NCBI RefSeq assembly: GCF_012489685.1
Contig: NC_080045.1
Coordinates: forward strand, 53,333,815-53,397,814
Reading direction: 5' to 3'
Source of the DNA: Lotus japonicus
Lineage: Eukaryota; Streptophyta; Magnoliopsida; Fabales; Fabaceae
Length of the DNA stretch: 64,000 bases
Shown here: piece by piece, positions 1 through 12,546 of the stretch
How positions within the stretch are numbered: position 1 is the first letter of the stretch
Layout of the letters: every line of letters starts with the position of its first letter
Notes under the pieces: model-generated
The model's database searches: none
Told to the model about the DNA's origin: nothing
What the model saw: only the letters and a program-made list of their open reading frames with translations
Program-made: the position numbers and the translations under genes

Positions 1-1159
1 AACGTTAGTGTTTGACATGGGAGACCTATGTAAACCTCTTATTTAGTCCTTATAAATAAAACCGTACATAGTAAGTAATGAAGTTATGATAAGAAAATGA
101 ATAGCATAACATGCAACATATAATGTAGCATTAGTCTCAAATCTCAATAATGAACTACTATAGTCAATTGTTAAATATACATCACTTTTCTATCTTAACA
201 CACTTTAACCCCTTAGTTTAAGAAGTTTGTGCTATAGAATATTTTGTTGCATCAAAATAATCAAGATTATGATTTGAGACCTTTTTCATAGCAATAACTC
301 AAGCACCATCCCAAAGAGTAACAACCATGAGATCCCTGGAAAATGTCCAATTTAATTACTCCAATAACTTACATTTGACTGATTGATTTTACAACTACTT
401 CTCCATATATTTACAAAGTTCAGCCATAGTAACATTAGATGCCGAACCCAAAACCCTATGCCGAGCCTCATCTCTCAAACAGGCTGGATCACTTGCCGGT
501 CTCTAAACAAATGCAGCTCAGATTCGTGTTGCTCCCTGAATAAATGACCTTCAGTAGAAGCTAAGTGAAGCAATGTTTTATAAGTTGAATTCATAAAACA
601 TGAGAGTCAGTGATCAGTACAAACACACAACGACTCATCAAACCCCTAAGAGCACTTATATGAAAGAAAATGCATACCAAGAAACTTTGTATGATTCTTT
701 AAGGGTGCAATGATTCTCTTGAACTGAACCTGTTGCAAATTAACAATGGTCAATGATAGGGGTTACCTGCAAAACAGAAACCATAAAAAGAAGCAAGAGT
801 GAAAGTCTGAAATCAACAATGGTAAAGATTGAACCTGCCAATGAACCTGAAACAATTATAACTAAAATATCTTTTGTTCTGATTCATTTTGTAAGAGATA
901 AAACACCATAGGACAAAAGTTCACTTAAAAATACACTTCATTGGTTGAAAACTAAAAACAAATAGAAGAACCAAGATCCAAAACTCCACTCAATCTGACC
1001 GCAATGGCAAAAATAGTGGGCAAGTGTCACTGCGATTTTGCCTGGAGTAAATACACTATTAATCTCTGAAATACTTAAATACAATTTTACTGATTTCAAA
1101 CTAAACACAAACAAAAGAACCAATATCCAAACCAAAAATTAAATAGAGAAAATAGTGAT
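1..1159. other. left-edge non-coding stretch
   Basis: AT-rich sequence in which I see no convincing exon. The kinase-coding exons expected downstream of the receptor-kinase fragment on the minus strand are not recognisable here. They are either lost or lie beyond the window. Confidence 0.4.
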
Positions 1160-2237
1160 AAGACAACATAGGTCCATTCAAATTGCTTGAGCTCAAATTC
1201 CTATAAAAATAAATGACTTTCTTCTAAAATTGAATTTCATGATGTCAAATTATTGCCAATGTTATGCAGAGATTACTCACAGTGATATGATTATGGCAGG
1301 AAGTGAAGTGCTATAGTTGCGTTTTAAGCCCTCCCACTTGTAGTTCTCTGGCTCAAAAGGATCACCTACCCAATTTCTTTGGATTCTATAACTTTCTTTT
1401 ATGGACATCACATCATCAACTGTGTTTAAATATGGTTGAAATCACATAAAAATGAATAATCATTCAAACTGAAAAGATTTGTAATACTTTGGCAAGGTTG
1501 CACCAAAGTGTGTCTTATTCAATTGCTAGCTTGGTAGGCAGTTTAGCCAAGAGAAAAATTGATGGCATGCCATCTTGTTCAAATGTTGGAAGTTCATCCC
1601 GTTGTCTTACTACATAAATCTCAACTGCATTAAGAATAGGTGGAAGGGTTGAATCTTCTGTTTTGTGTATAGAAATTCTATGTTTACTCGCCACCAAGGG
1701 TTTTGAATTAGAAAGAGTGGTTGCATGCAAGTATTGTGGTACAAATGATTCAACTAAAGGAGATCCATTCCAGGATATATTGAATTTCCTGGGTTGGTTT
1801 TTGTGAAGATCGTCCACTTCAGCAAAGTACAAGTAGACATAAAATTCCCAACTTGGTTCATCTGGGGTCCATGAAAATTCCAAAGTATCACTGCCATTTC
1901 TTGGTCTAGCAGCAGTTCTGATGACTTCAAATGGAGCTCTATAGCCATCACCATTGACATTTATCTTGTAAGAAGTGCTGACCGATTCCCAGGTAGAGGA
2001 ATTGTAAGGGAACCAAATTCTATCATAAATATCATCTTCATATCTACCATTTCCATTGGTTGACCCCATGTCCCATCTTTTATATAGCAAAAGTGAAGCA
2101 GATTCCCCAAAGTCAGTATTATAAATTGAACTACTAAGTGGTCTAAGTTCCAATCCTGAGATAAATGGAGTTCCAGTTCCCTTGTTCACCACACAAACAC
2201 TTGTCACCTGTGACTCTGCCTTGCTGATTGTTTCCAT
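1160..2237 (-). pseudogene. malectin-like/LRR receptor kinase fragment (LRR-RLK I type), truncated
   Basis: The exon at 1571-2237 encodes the second half of a malectin-like ectodomain (GTGTPFISGLELRPL, YVYLYFAEV, LNAVEIY), as in the LRR-I receptor kinases. The next exon (1281-1419, acceptor cacag, donor gtgagt) encodes the hinge around NWVGDPFEPENYKWEGL. The third begins at 1200 with NLSSSNLNG, the start of a first LRR, then degenerates. Phases join only if the malectin exon ends at 1571, where the donor reads GCATGC instead of GTATG-type. The first half of the malectin domain, signal peptide, further LRRs, membrane segment and kinase are not seen. Both hinge cysteines of the usual GDPC...GLxC motif are replaced (F and R). 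I infer a decaying gene fragment. The family call is firm; pseudogene status is likely but the flanks are cut. Confidence 0.7.
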
Positions 2238-2859
2238 TGAGTTTAAAATGAGGAATTGATTAGAACAAAAATCAATATATAAAAAAAAAGGAACCTAAGA
2301 AAATCAATATCTATGTGAAACGTTATATCCTATCCCCATGACTCAATTACTGGATAAATCAAAGAAGAAGAAACGAGGTTTTTTGAAAAACTAAATAGCA
2401 GAGAACTTACATGCTTGATTGTTAAAACCAAAGGTTTTTCCAGTTTTACTAAAGTGAATCTCAATAAGCTTTCTCTAAAAGAGCTGGAACTAATCAAGAA
2501 ATTCCGGGAAGAGATGGGACTGCAATTGGAACTAATGCTCTAGGTTCACAATCCTACATAGATGATGAACATATACTTTTTAAGTCTCTCCAACTACATG
2601 AATGCTTTTGAAGCAACAACCACAATAAAAGTGGTAAAAGGTTATAGTAAAAACATATTACATAAGTAGGACTGCTTTCCAAAACTTATATAGGTAACAA
2701 AACATAGAAACCTAAAATCACTGCATTATTTATCTAGCTTATGAAGTGTGACTTAGACATTGTTGATATTCACTCAACCCATTATTTTCAATCCTTGGGT
2801 TATAAGGCTAAAGGAAAAAAATGGTCTCTACCAGGATTTGTTATATGGTTTAAAGGTCC
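2238..2859. other. non-coding stretch upstream of receptor fragment
   Basis: A possible donor (gtaagt near 2410 on the minus strand) is present, but the sequence before it has stops in every frame I read. No recognisable signal-peptide exon. Confidence 0.35.
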
Positions 2860-2944
2860 AACCTTTGTCAGCAAACTTAAAGTATTAGATCTTAGCTTGC
2901 ACTGCAATACAATGACATCAAATTCCAAATCCAATTTATTCAAG
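2860..2944. repeat. 85-bp direct repeat, copy 1
   Basis: Repeated almost exactly 306 bp downstream with one mismatch (CACTGC versus CACGGC). On the plus strand it reads like a leucine-rich stretch (KLKVLDLSLH), which may be a leftover LRR piece. Confidence 0.8.
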
Positions 2945-3165
2945 TAAATTTCATGAAAACTAATTCCACAGTGCACCAAATAGAAATTTAGTCATTGATA
3001 AATCCCAAAATTTGGCGAACAATTTGATATGCTTCATGTGATGGATAAAACAAAGGAGCACATACTGATCAAACCAAGCAAATGGATGTCAATGAAATTC
3101 TATCATGAGAGAGAGAGAGAGCTAACCCAAAAATTAGAAAATCAGAAAGTTTACAAAAACATCAC

Positions 3166-3250
3166 AACCTTTGTCAGCAAACTTAAAGTATTAGATCTTA
3201 GCTTGCACGGCAATACAATGACATCAAATTCCAAATCCAATTTATTCAAG
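3166..3250. repeat. 85-bp direct repeat, copy 2
   Basis: Second copy of the 85-bp unit. The intervening 221 bp are not repeated, so this is a spaced duplication rather than a tandem array. Confidence 0.8.
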
Positions 3251-4661
3251 CTTTTGATAACCCCTGCATAACCAAAGAATTAGATCAGAAACAAAGGTAG
3301 TCTAGCCACTTGATAAAAATAAACTAATTAACAACATCAGATATTGTAGCCTATACTCACCTCATAGTATCATGTCGTATGTAAATCACAGCCACCAAAT
3401 ATTTGCTCCCTGTTGAACCTGATGATGACAAAATAAAAGATAATCATGAAGCATCGGAGCTAATTTCGTCCCAATAATGAGAAAAAAAGAGAAAGAAAAG
3501 AGTACGTGAGGAATAAAAGAGAGACCAATGCCTTTAAAGCCAGAACGGAAAATCCATGTAAAGAACAAATCAGAGACATTTGTCCTTTTATTCCAAATGT
3601 GTCTAAATTGCATCAAAACAAAAGCAAGAAGCAGTCTGAAGCAACTACATTAAAGAACTACACCTTCAATTTTTACGAAGCTCAAGCAAGGAAATGTTGT
3701 ATTTTTAGATATCCATATGATGTCTTGTTACGAATTTGTAATCAAAACCAATAATATGTCCAAAGTTTCTTCCTTCATGGAAACAATCCTTTTCAAAACT
3801 ACACCCTACAACCAACCACCAAAACAAAAAATAAAGAAGAACCACAAAACACTCCCACTATCATGAGCACCAATGCACCTCTTGGCTATCAAATCCATTT
3901 CTTCTGTTCTAATCTGAAAAAAAATAATCAAATAAAAAGGTCTCAAAATAAAAATTTGGGATAAAATTAATCTTGACCAGCTATGACTCTATATCATATC
4001 ATTGAATAACATGGAAAATGTAAACCTAAAATCCAAAAAGAAAAAAATATATACATGGACTTCAAGTCTAAACATGCTCTCTATCAGAAAATCCCTTTCC
4101 CCAAAACCTGCTGTATAAGACTATTTTTTAGAAATAATATTTAATAAATAAAACCATAAAGTAGCATTCATATTTGAATCAGGTGAAGAAAGTAACAACT
4201 GAAATTAACCACCAGTACATGCCATTGGAGTTCTGTAAAGAAGAACTTCCAGCTGGTTTTAGTAGCTTGAAGGTACCTACGGATTGTTACACTCGCAGCT
4301 ATGGGTTAAAAGCCATGAAAACTGGCTGGATGATGAGAGCTACTACAGGAAGAGAATATGTCCTTAGGGATCGGGCATCGATGCACAAACGCTGGAACAG
4401 CTGGCCGGTGAGAGGGGTGAGCTCCTACATCTGTGACGGACGAAAAAAGGAGCAATAGGTTCAGTGGCGACGGCGGCGGCCGGAAACCACAGGAAGAGGC
4501 AAGTAGGTTTTGAGTAACCTAATTCCTAACCCTACATGAAGATTCAGATGAGATCCTCCACTGCAGCCCAAGAATGCAATAGGCCCAAAAGCAAGCAGAC
4601 GGTACCAAAAAAATTAATGGCTCTCATGAACAGTGAAATTGCACCTTGCATTTTAAGTTAG
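3251..4661. other. intergenic; unassigned 94-codon ORF at 4174-4458 (+)
   Basis: No exon could be assigned. A 94-codon plus-strand reading frame at 4174-4458 matches no family I recognise. The GC-rich stretch at 4390-4500 could equally be the 5' end of a minus-strand transcript. Confidence 0.3.
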
Positions 4662-4962
4662 TAGATAACCCCCTAACCAAAACCCCCATGTAGACCCAAA
4701 CTTAGCCAAGGGACCTCATTAAAACTTTGCTAAGAATTGACCAAAAAAAAAAAAAAAAAAAAACTTTGCTAAGAAAAACGCAGTGGGAAAAAATCTAGTA
4801 AGAAAATAGAGTACTCAAACCCAAAGCAAGTCTACAGTAGCATAACTTTAGTCCCAACACATGTCTCAAAAAGCCCAAAACACCCTACAATGCCTTCACA
4901 TTTATATATTATATCAAACAAACTTCCTGCAAAACAACTCTGTACCAGAAAGCAGAGTTTAG

Positions 4963-5378
4963 AAAAATATTGGCTTAATTGCACTTTTGGTGCTCCAACT
5001 TTATGCTTTATGCAAAAATCGTCCCCTAATTAAGAAATTAGCAAAACGAATCCCCAAAGTTATCCTCTGTTAACAAATTTGGTCCCTTTAGTATTTTTCA
5101 TCAAAAAACTAACGGTCCGAGGGATTAAAATTGCAATTAAGTGGACCAAATGTAAAATTGGGGGACCAAAATTGCAGGTCACGATGGTGAAGAAGTTGAA
5201 TTAATTGCACTTTTGGTCCCTCAACCCGTTAGATTTTGGATGGAAAACACTAAAGGGACCAAATGTGCTAACGGAAGGTAACTTCGGGGATGCTTTTTGC
5301 TAATTTCTTAGTTGGGGGACAATTTTAGTAAACAGGGCAAAGTTGGGGGACCAAAAGTGCAATTAAGCCAAAAATATT
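4963..5378. mobile_element. Mutator-type MITE (copy A)
   Basis: The element runs 4972-5369 with long inverted termini starting GGCTTAATTGCACTTTTGGT and ending in the complement. It is flanked by a perfect 9-bp direct repeat AAAAATATT (4963-4971 and 5370-5378), the size expected for Mutator-superfamily insertion. No coding capacity. The inverted arms extend inward beyond 80 bp with mismatches. Confidence 0.8.
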
Positions 5379-5559
5379 CTATATAAAAAAGTTCATCTAA
5401 ATTTGTCTTATGTCATAGTTGCTTATAAATTAATTGTGATAGCTTATGTAAATAGCTAACGACTTACATATATAAAGTTATTTAGCTTATTTTAATAAAT
5501 TGCTCATAGTAGCTCATATTTTGAGCTCAATTAATAAACTTCTTAAGATAACTTATGGT

Positions 5560-6700
5560 TGAATCTATCTATTTTTTTGCTACATCGGGAAACTAACAAC
5601 AAAAGAAAGACTAAGAAATTGCAAAACAATCCCTTAGGATGATGATCTCTAACTCTGAAGGCGGTGTCTCCAAAAAGTACATGTCCATGGCTGGGGAAGA
5701 CACGCCATTTCTGGCTAACCAGTCCGCCGGTTGATAACAATCTCTGCTGATAGCATAAAGGGATATTGTCCACCTTCTACCCATCATCTCTCGAATTTCA
5801 TCAAGAATGGGAAAGACTTGACGAATATCATCATCTTCTAAAGCATACAACAACTCATAACAATCAACGTTGCATATCACATCTCACAATTCCCTCTCCC
5901 ACGCAAACTGCAAGCCAATTCCCAAAGCTCTAGCCCTCGACAACAGCAATCTCCCCGCATCCTTGAAGCAGTAGAAACCGCAAACCCACTGCCCTTGAGT
6001 ATCACATATTATTGGATTAATCCACAAGACCCCATGTGTTTAGTCACCGGATTGAAGCTCTGATCGACGCAGAGGCTGACCTTCCCTGCCGGGGGCGAAT
6101 GCCAACAACGAGCCATCCAAAACCCATCATCTCCTCCATCGTTCCCATCCATAAAACTCACAATTTCATCATGCTCATAACACTGACGACACCATTCTTC
6201 ATGAATGGTCCAAGAGGCCTCTTAAAAAACCATGCTATTCTGCCATTTCCAAATTCGACACAAGTAGGTGACAAAGCGAGTTGTATTCCTTCCCTGTGCT
6301 TGTCTTCTCACCTAATCTCGACATTCATTCGAAAGAAAACCCAACCATGCCAGGGCTCCCACCCTCAAACAAATATCCCTCGAATGAGGGAAGTCCCTTA
6401 GGCAGTGGAGGGCATCCTCGTCCGCTGCAGAACAATGGGTACAGTTAGGTGAAATTGCTATATTGCATCTGAACCTATACCAATTTGTTAGCATATAGTT
6501 AAGCATCACAAGCCAAATAAACAATTGAATCCGCTCCAGAATCTTTAACCACCAAAGCCATTGCCACTCCGTCTGCAAAACAACTTCTTGCTATCGGTCT
6601 TGGAGCCAGGCATAACCATCCTTCACAAAATAACAATCGTTCTCACTATTCCCCCAAAACCGATAAGTCCCGGGGGTTGAGAACAATGAGAGGGTTAATT
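5560..6700 (-). pseudogene. LINE ORF2 C-terminal remnant (zf-RVT + RNase H-like), copy A
   Basis: On the minus strand, near 6312-6700, frames give a reverse-transcriptase zinc-binding region (WLKILERIQLFIWL, then CxxC, then HCLRDFPHS). Near 5611-5880 they give an RNase H-like tail (YELLYALEDDD, ADWLARNG). The order fits the 3' part of a plant LINE. Frames are broken between the two pieces and no RT or endonuclease is seen, so this is a 5'-truncated dead copy. It is shared with copy B, so it predates the segmental duplication. Confidence 0.75.
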
Positions 6701-6751
6701 CACGTCAATTGATGGAGGAAATCGTAATTACATTAAATATATATATATATA

Positions 6752-7000
6752 GGGGCTATCAAGTTAGAGCAATGTTTATATATATATATATATAGGGGCT
6801 ATCAAGTTAGAGCAATGTTTATATCGTGACCATTAAATTATACATCGATGATTGAGATTTAATGTTATTTAATGATCATTTGACTTTGTTAAAAAGTCAT
6901 GTGACTTTGTGTTTTAATTTATCTTGATCATTCATGTTAAATTTAATGGTCACGATTTGATGCTCTCATCTCTCACAATAAAAATTGTTCTCACTTAATA
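6752..7000. mobile_element. inverted-repeat MITE, rearranged (copy A)
   Basis: The left terminus GGGGCTATCAAGTTAGAG is present twice (6752 and 6795), separated by a TA run. The right terminus near 7000 ends TTGTTCTCACTTAATA. The intact counterpart in copy B shows about 65-bp inverted arms. Here the left arm lost the stretch before ATCGTGACCATTAAAT, possibly by slippage in the TA repeat. Confidence 0.65.
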
Positions 7001-9385
7001 AAATCAATGTAGTAAATTCCGCCGTGCAACGGACATGTTTCAATTTATGAATTTTTGTTTACTTTGCTCATCACTTCTGACTCTTCTACTTCATCTATTG
7101 ATTATTATATTTTTAAAAATCAATGTATATTAGAGAAAGACAAAAGCAAACATAGCAAAACAGAGAAAAACTGAGTGAGCACTAGTCAGGAGCAACTTGA
7201 CTAGAATAGTCTAAGGCAAAACTCAAGTATTAGACATCCTAGCGGAAGTGCAGCACTAGAACCCTTCAAAAACCCTTTAATTTGCCCAGCCAAGCTTCTC
7301 CCTATTCTGTTCCAAACACACAAGCAATTGTAGAGAAGCACCATCCTTCAGTTCAGTCACGAAAACACAGAAAGTCAGAAACAGATGGGAAAGATACTTT
7401 AAACCATCAAGAGGGCAGAGAATAGGTTGAGATTGCCATTCATACATGGAACAGTGAAAATCCTTTACCCTGCCAGATATCCATGCCACACCTTAAGTTG
7501 TGCCTTATCGAGTATTGCATCCTCTTGCAGCAACCCTCCATTGCATCCTATGTTCTCACAATTAGAGTAGAGTTAAGTAACCTTCCTCGGCCATTTAACC
7601 AACCCATATTAGTTTAGTTGAAAAAATTAATTTTGATGGTTATTTTCAAAGTTTTTTTCAATAAGATTACTTTTAAGTTTAATTGATACGTATTGTCGGT
7701 GTAAAACAGTCTTGCACTGACAACCAATCGCAACATACAACATAGGAAGAATAATAACTTTCATTTTAAATTATAATTAAAACAAAGATATATTTTATGA
7801 TGTTGCGTAATTCAATAGGATGAGTGTGTAAAATCTATACAATTACACTAACGGTACATATCTATATAATTCTATTTTAAAATATTATATTATTTTGTTT
7901 AATTTTGATTGATTAATTACATAAATTTTTAGCTTTAGGTGAACGCCTAACTTTTTTACCTACGTTTCCTTTAAGAGATCAGATCATGTTCAAAAAAAAT
8001 AAGATATCAGATCTTCTTTCAAAAAACATAAGAGATCATATCTTAAAAATGTAGAAAATTTAAAAATAATATGAAATTATTATTCTTTTCGAAAATAAAT
8101 GAAAAAACCTCAAAAGATTCTAAAAAAATAATGAAATTAGACGATTAGAAATAAAACCAACATGAAGTCAAAATTGGACTGTTTTGAAAACAAATAAAAT
8201 TTCATCATGAGATTTGACAATAAATCAAAATCTTACGTTTAATTTTGATTGATTAATTACATAAATTTAAGCTTTATTTTTTTGGTACATCGGAAACACA
8301 AATTTTACACTCAGGAATTAATATTTGGACCTCCCCGCCAAACCTATATGAACGCTTGATTTTTTCAACCTACATTTTCTTTACTTTTAATAAAAAATCA
8401 AAATACTTTCAAAAATTAAAAATTAAAAATCAAATTATCTTTCAAAAAATATAAAAAAGAAAACATCAGATTTAAAAATAATATGAAATAATTTTTTTTT
8501 GAAAATAAGTGAAAAAGCCTCAGAAGATTTTAAAAAATAATGAAATTAGAAATCAAAATTGGAGTCCATAAAAAAAAATCAAAATTGTAGGGTTTTGAAA
8601 ACAAATCAAATTCCATCATGAGATTTGAAAATAAATCAAAATCTTATCAATCTTCATCTCAATCTTCAAAAATAAATTAAATGTTATCAAATAAGGAAGA
8701 TTCTCCAAGTATAGAGAATTTACATTGAAACTAAATAAAAACAACAAAATCATATGAGTGAACAACCAACGAGAGTGTTGATGGGGGAAGACACACGTTC
8801 AAAGAAGCAAAGCATATTGACTGGTTGAGTGATCACTTATGAGAAAGTTCCATCGTTGAATCATCATTTCGATCGTGAACGGAAAAAGAGAAAGATCAGA
8901 GGAGCACTAGGACAGAAAGAAAAGGGGAAGTTTCAGGCTCATATTTTTCTTCAATCTAGGGACTCTTCCTAGCCCTTTAGCCACCTTTTCTATGCCCATG
9001 TAATATTGTTCACATACTGTTCTGCGTGTTCCTACTTTTGATCTAGTCAATATTATAAACAGGTAAACCGTTGACAAGAAATCCAAAAAATAAGAAAACA
9101 TATATAATAGCCTTAAGCAGGGGTGAAGGTGATCACCAAAGCCAAATATAGATTGAGACAAATCCAAAGAATAGCTTATAATTTGAATTTGAAAATGTTA
9201 GAATTTCTGATTGATTTCATGGTGATATAGGAAGATCATAATTCATCTTAATCATCACAAACCTTCAGTTAATTATGTCTTTCTTATATATCTCACTTAT
9301 GTTTAATTATGTGATCACACTTTTAATCATATAAATTGGTATTTTTTTCTGTCTCACTTTCTATTTCGTTATTTCTCATTTAGGC
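7001..9385. other. AT-rich spacer and F-box upstream region (copy A)
   Basis: At 7150-7560 a GC-richer block reads on the minus strand as multiply stopped sequence, with a piece GRVKDFHCSMYEWQSQP that could be LINE-derived. From 7600 to 8900 the sequence is AT-rich with imperfect internal repetition (two stretches of TTTAATTTTGATTGATTAATTAC and repeated GAAAATTTAAAAATAATATGAAAT). No gene is seen. The last kilobase presumably contains the F-box promoter. Confidence 0.4.
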
Positions 9386-10501
9386 ATGAAGGTCGAAACT
9401 CAACATGTGCCTCAAGATTTTATAACTGAAATTTTATTGAGGTTGCCGGTGAAATCTCTTATACGCTTTAAGGGTGTGTGCAAGTTTTGGCGCTCTCTCA
9501 TATCTGATCCCCACTTTGCAAAATCACATTTTGAACTAGGTGCTCATAGTCATCGGCTCGCCTTGATCAAAATCTCTCATGGTATTCAAACCATAGACTT
9601 AGATGAATCGCTTCACTCTAATCCTATTTATGAACCAATAAAGATGGACTTTTCATCTACAGCTATAGGTATTGATATAGTAGGTTCATGTAGAGGCTTT
9701 TTGCTACTCACCTTAGATGAAAGGTTGTATGTGTGGAATCCATCTACACGTGCGCACAATCCAATACCTTCATCTCATATTCTTGACAATTATCATCTTC
9801 TATATGGCTTTGGGTATATATATGGCTTTGGGTATGATTCATCAAAAGATGACTACTTGGTTGTTCAAGTGTATGCTCAATATGCGGAGTTTTTCTCATT
9901 GAGAACTAATATGTGGAAACCAATTGAGGGTGTTGCCGATTTACCTCGCTTGAAACTCTCTACTGATCTAAGACCCGGGTTGCTCTTCAACGAGGCCATT
10001 CACTGGTTGTCTTATAACTGTGATGAATCAACATATGTTATTATCGTCTTTGATTTAACGCAAAAGAGACTTGTAGAAATACCCCAACCATATGATACTA
10101 TACCCCGATTAGATGAGATTGCTCGTGGTGGTCGTGAACCAGATTGTAGTTTGTGGGTGCATGGAAGTTTTTTGAGTCTATCAGTTTTCATGTGGTGGAC
10201 TAGTACAATTGAAATATGGGACATGAAAAAATACAAAGTAGAGTCAACTTGGAACAAGACTCTTGTTCTATCTTCGAGTAGCTTTACCTTCAATTATTCT
10301 TTATTATGCTCTACAAAAAGTGGTGACATTTTTATGAATAATATAGGAGAAGTGGTGAAGTGTCGTGATAAAGGGAACCTACTAGAGCCTTATTGCAAGT
10401 ATCGTGATGGTGATCTTGAATTTCATGTGCCCATGTATACTGAGTCTATCCTTTCACTTCCTGATGTTGATGTAAGTGAGCAAAGTGAAGAAGATGATTG
10501 A
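9386..10501 (+). CDS. F-box protein with F-box-associated domain (copy A)
   Basis: An uninterrupted 371-residue single exon. The F-box lies at about residues 8-50 (VPQDFITEILLRLPVKSLIRFKGV, then CKFWRSLISDPHFAKSH). It is followed by an F-box-associated/kelch-like region containing the usual CRGFLLL, YVWNPSTRAH and FGYDSSKDDYLVV motifs. Family members join SKP1-CUL1 ubiquitin ligases, with the C-terminal part choosing the substrate; no substrate can be inferred. The first ATG after AG of CATTTAGGC is used because the F-box follows at once. The tail is acidic (SEQSEEDD). Its partner at 42350-43465 differs mostly in the first 145 residues. Plant genomes hold hundreds of such genes and many are pseudogenes, but this one is open from end to end. 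Confidence 0.9.
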   Translation: MKVETQHVPQDFITEILLRLPVKSLIRFKGVCKFWRSLISDPHFAKSHFELGAHSHRLALIKISHGIQTIDLDESLHSNPIYEPIKMDFSSTAIGIDIVGSCRGFLLLTLDERLYVWNPSTRAHNPIPSSHILDNYHLLYGFGYIYGFGYDSSKDDYLVVQVYAQYAEFFSLRTNMWKPIEGVADLPRLKLSTDLRPGLLFNEAIHWLSYNCDESTYVIIVFDLTQKRLVEIPQPYDTIPRLDEIARGGREPDCSLWVHGSFLSLSVFMWWTSTIEIWDMKKYKVESTWNKTLVLSSSSFTFNYSLLCSTKSGDIFMNNIGEVVKCRDKGNLLEPYCKYRDGDLEFHVPMYTESILSLPDVDVSEQSEEDD

Positions 10502-10973
10502 AATGCGCCCTGAACTTTTAACATCTTTTACCTATTTAAGCTTTTTTTTTTTTAACTTTTTACCTACTTCACGCCGTTCACGGTTAATAGTATACTAGGA
10601 TTATACCCGTTTGTCTGTGCGATGCACGAATAATTTTTCACGAATTCCACTGTTAACTACAATTATTCAGAATTTGATATATATTGAATAATACAATTAT
10701 GTATTTTTTAAGAATACAATATTAATTAGTCAAACACTTATATATCGTTATTATCTTCTGTCTATTTTTCTTATATGAATTATATGAGTTTTAAATGTTA
10801 ATTGTGTTTGACCCCTGTCGACTTGTAATTTGGCACAATCTTTACTATAAAAAATGAAAAGTTGGCTGAAATATAATAACATATTAGACTATGAGAGAGA
10901 TATTTGAAACTAAAAGAAAATACTTCTATACATATCCAAAAGTAATGATTTATTCATATCTCACTTTCAAAAG

Positions 10974-11012
10974 ATACCCGTTTGTGTGTGCGATGCACGA
11001 GAAATATGTTCA
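10974..11012 (-). repeat. internal copy of the Helitron 3'-end hairpin
   Basis: ATACCCGTTTGTGTGTGCGATGCACGAG-type sequence repeats the terminal sequence at 10601-10630 about 380 bp inside the element, but without the final CTAG. It looks like an older terminus kept when a new one formed, or a nested truncated copy. Confidence 0.65.
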
Positions 11013-11443
11013 ACAATTTGCTCAGACTAATTATGTGATAAATACATGAGTTATATAATCATTGATGTTATATCAAATAAATTAACAGTCAGTTTTATTT
11101 ATCACTGATAGATGACATTCTACCCTTATTTTATGAGTAACATTTATCAAGGATATCTCACATAATAATTTTTACCGATTTTGAATTTGGCAAATTCAAT
11201 AAATTAATTAACCAACGCTTTGCAGTTTGGCCACATGGTCTTTGTCTCATTTGATTGTTCACAGTTTTTAATCATAAATTCAGGGAATAATTTATTATCC
11301 ACATATATGAAATTTTTCTAAATCCGCTAAAAAAATTAGGAACATCCCTTGTTATTTTCATATAGATAGTGTTGAGAATCAACCCTCTTAATATGTACTG
11401 AAATATCTCTTATATAAGATATTTTCTCGTCTTTAGCTCTAAT

Positions 11444-11571
11444 AAAATAAACAGATAAATAAAAAAATTATTTTACAATGCATTTGAAAGAACTATAAAC
11501 ATATTATAAAATAAACAGATAAATAAAAAAATTACTTTACAATGCATTTGAAAGAACTATAAACATATTAT
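11444..11571. repeat. 64-bp tandem duplication
   Basis: Two consecutive copies of a unit starting AAAATAAACAGATAAATAAA, differing at one base (TTATTTT versus TTACTTT). Lies inside Helitron A. Confidence 0.85.
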
Positions 11572-12546
11572 AGCTTAAACTTAAAAAACAATAGTGTAAC
11601 AGAATAGGAGAAAGGAACAATAAATAAGATATACATATATATGATTTTATGAGTAACTTTTATAGAATGAATTCCGACCGCTCTCATACATGTTCCTGAT
11701 CTAAAGCAATCCATAGTTGTATCTGTGCTAGTTCAGCATGATACCAACAGCCAGGTATTTTTTAACAATAATAGTTAGGTTGGGAAGGAGTAGCTTCAGG
11801 GGAGGACATACTAATTTGGAAAGTAGACAAACTAAAATCCACAAGCCTTTCTCAAAGCTCTCTTTCACGGGTTAAAATAATTTCTATCCATATAGTAAAT
11901 TGGTTTTCAATGGCAGGGCATAGCCTTTCCAAGTTTTGAATCATTCTACTTGACTCTTCCAGTCATTTGTTCAGCATTAAGCTTTGCTAACACCACACAC
12001 TTAAGAATTATATTGTGCAATTTATGGATAGATTCGTTGTAATTTTCTTGGCCAATATTCAGGAGCTTTAAATAGTGTCCAATTTATTCATAAAATCATT
12101 TGGATGGTGAACCATGTGATTAATGGTATCATATATTGTATATGGAATCATGAAAGTACCTCTCTTTGTAAGGCCTCATCAAGTTCCAGTTTATTATCAA
12201 ATGTTTTATCTTTAGCATACAACTGGGATAAACAATCCCTTATCATGAAAATCATGAAAAATAAGAAAATGATCACCAACAAAAAAGATTGAGCTTTATT
12301 CTATAATTGTCACAATTCCAGAAACAATATTAACATTTCTTGTTTATACAAGACATGCATTTCCAGTTTCCAATGAATCTAAATGATAGGATGTGGAAGG
12401 GAACTTCCCTTATGGGAACTCCTAGAGGTAACTTTGTTTTTTTTCTTTTCCTATTTGAATTTCTTCTTCCAAAAAGAAACTTCTACAACAAATGAACTAC
12501 ATAAGTCCTCCTTAGTTATGACAGGAAAGTAAAGTCATGGACAGAC

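Noticed and set aside
4174..4458. 94-codon plus-strand frame as a gene
   Set aside because: No homology I recognise and no supporting splice or context signals.
8907..9167. 86-codon minus-strand frame, nearly identical at 41863-42123
   Set aside because: Conservation is explained by the segmental duplication. No domain, and the composition is typical of AT-rich chance frames.
10012..10293. 93-codon minus-strand frame within the F-box gene (also 42976-43257)
   Set aside because: Antisense shadow of the F-box coding sequence.
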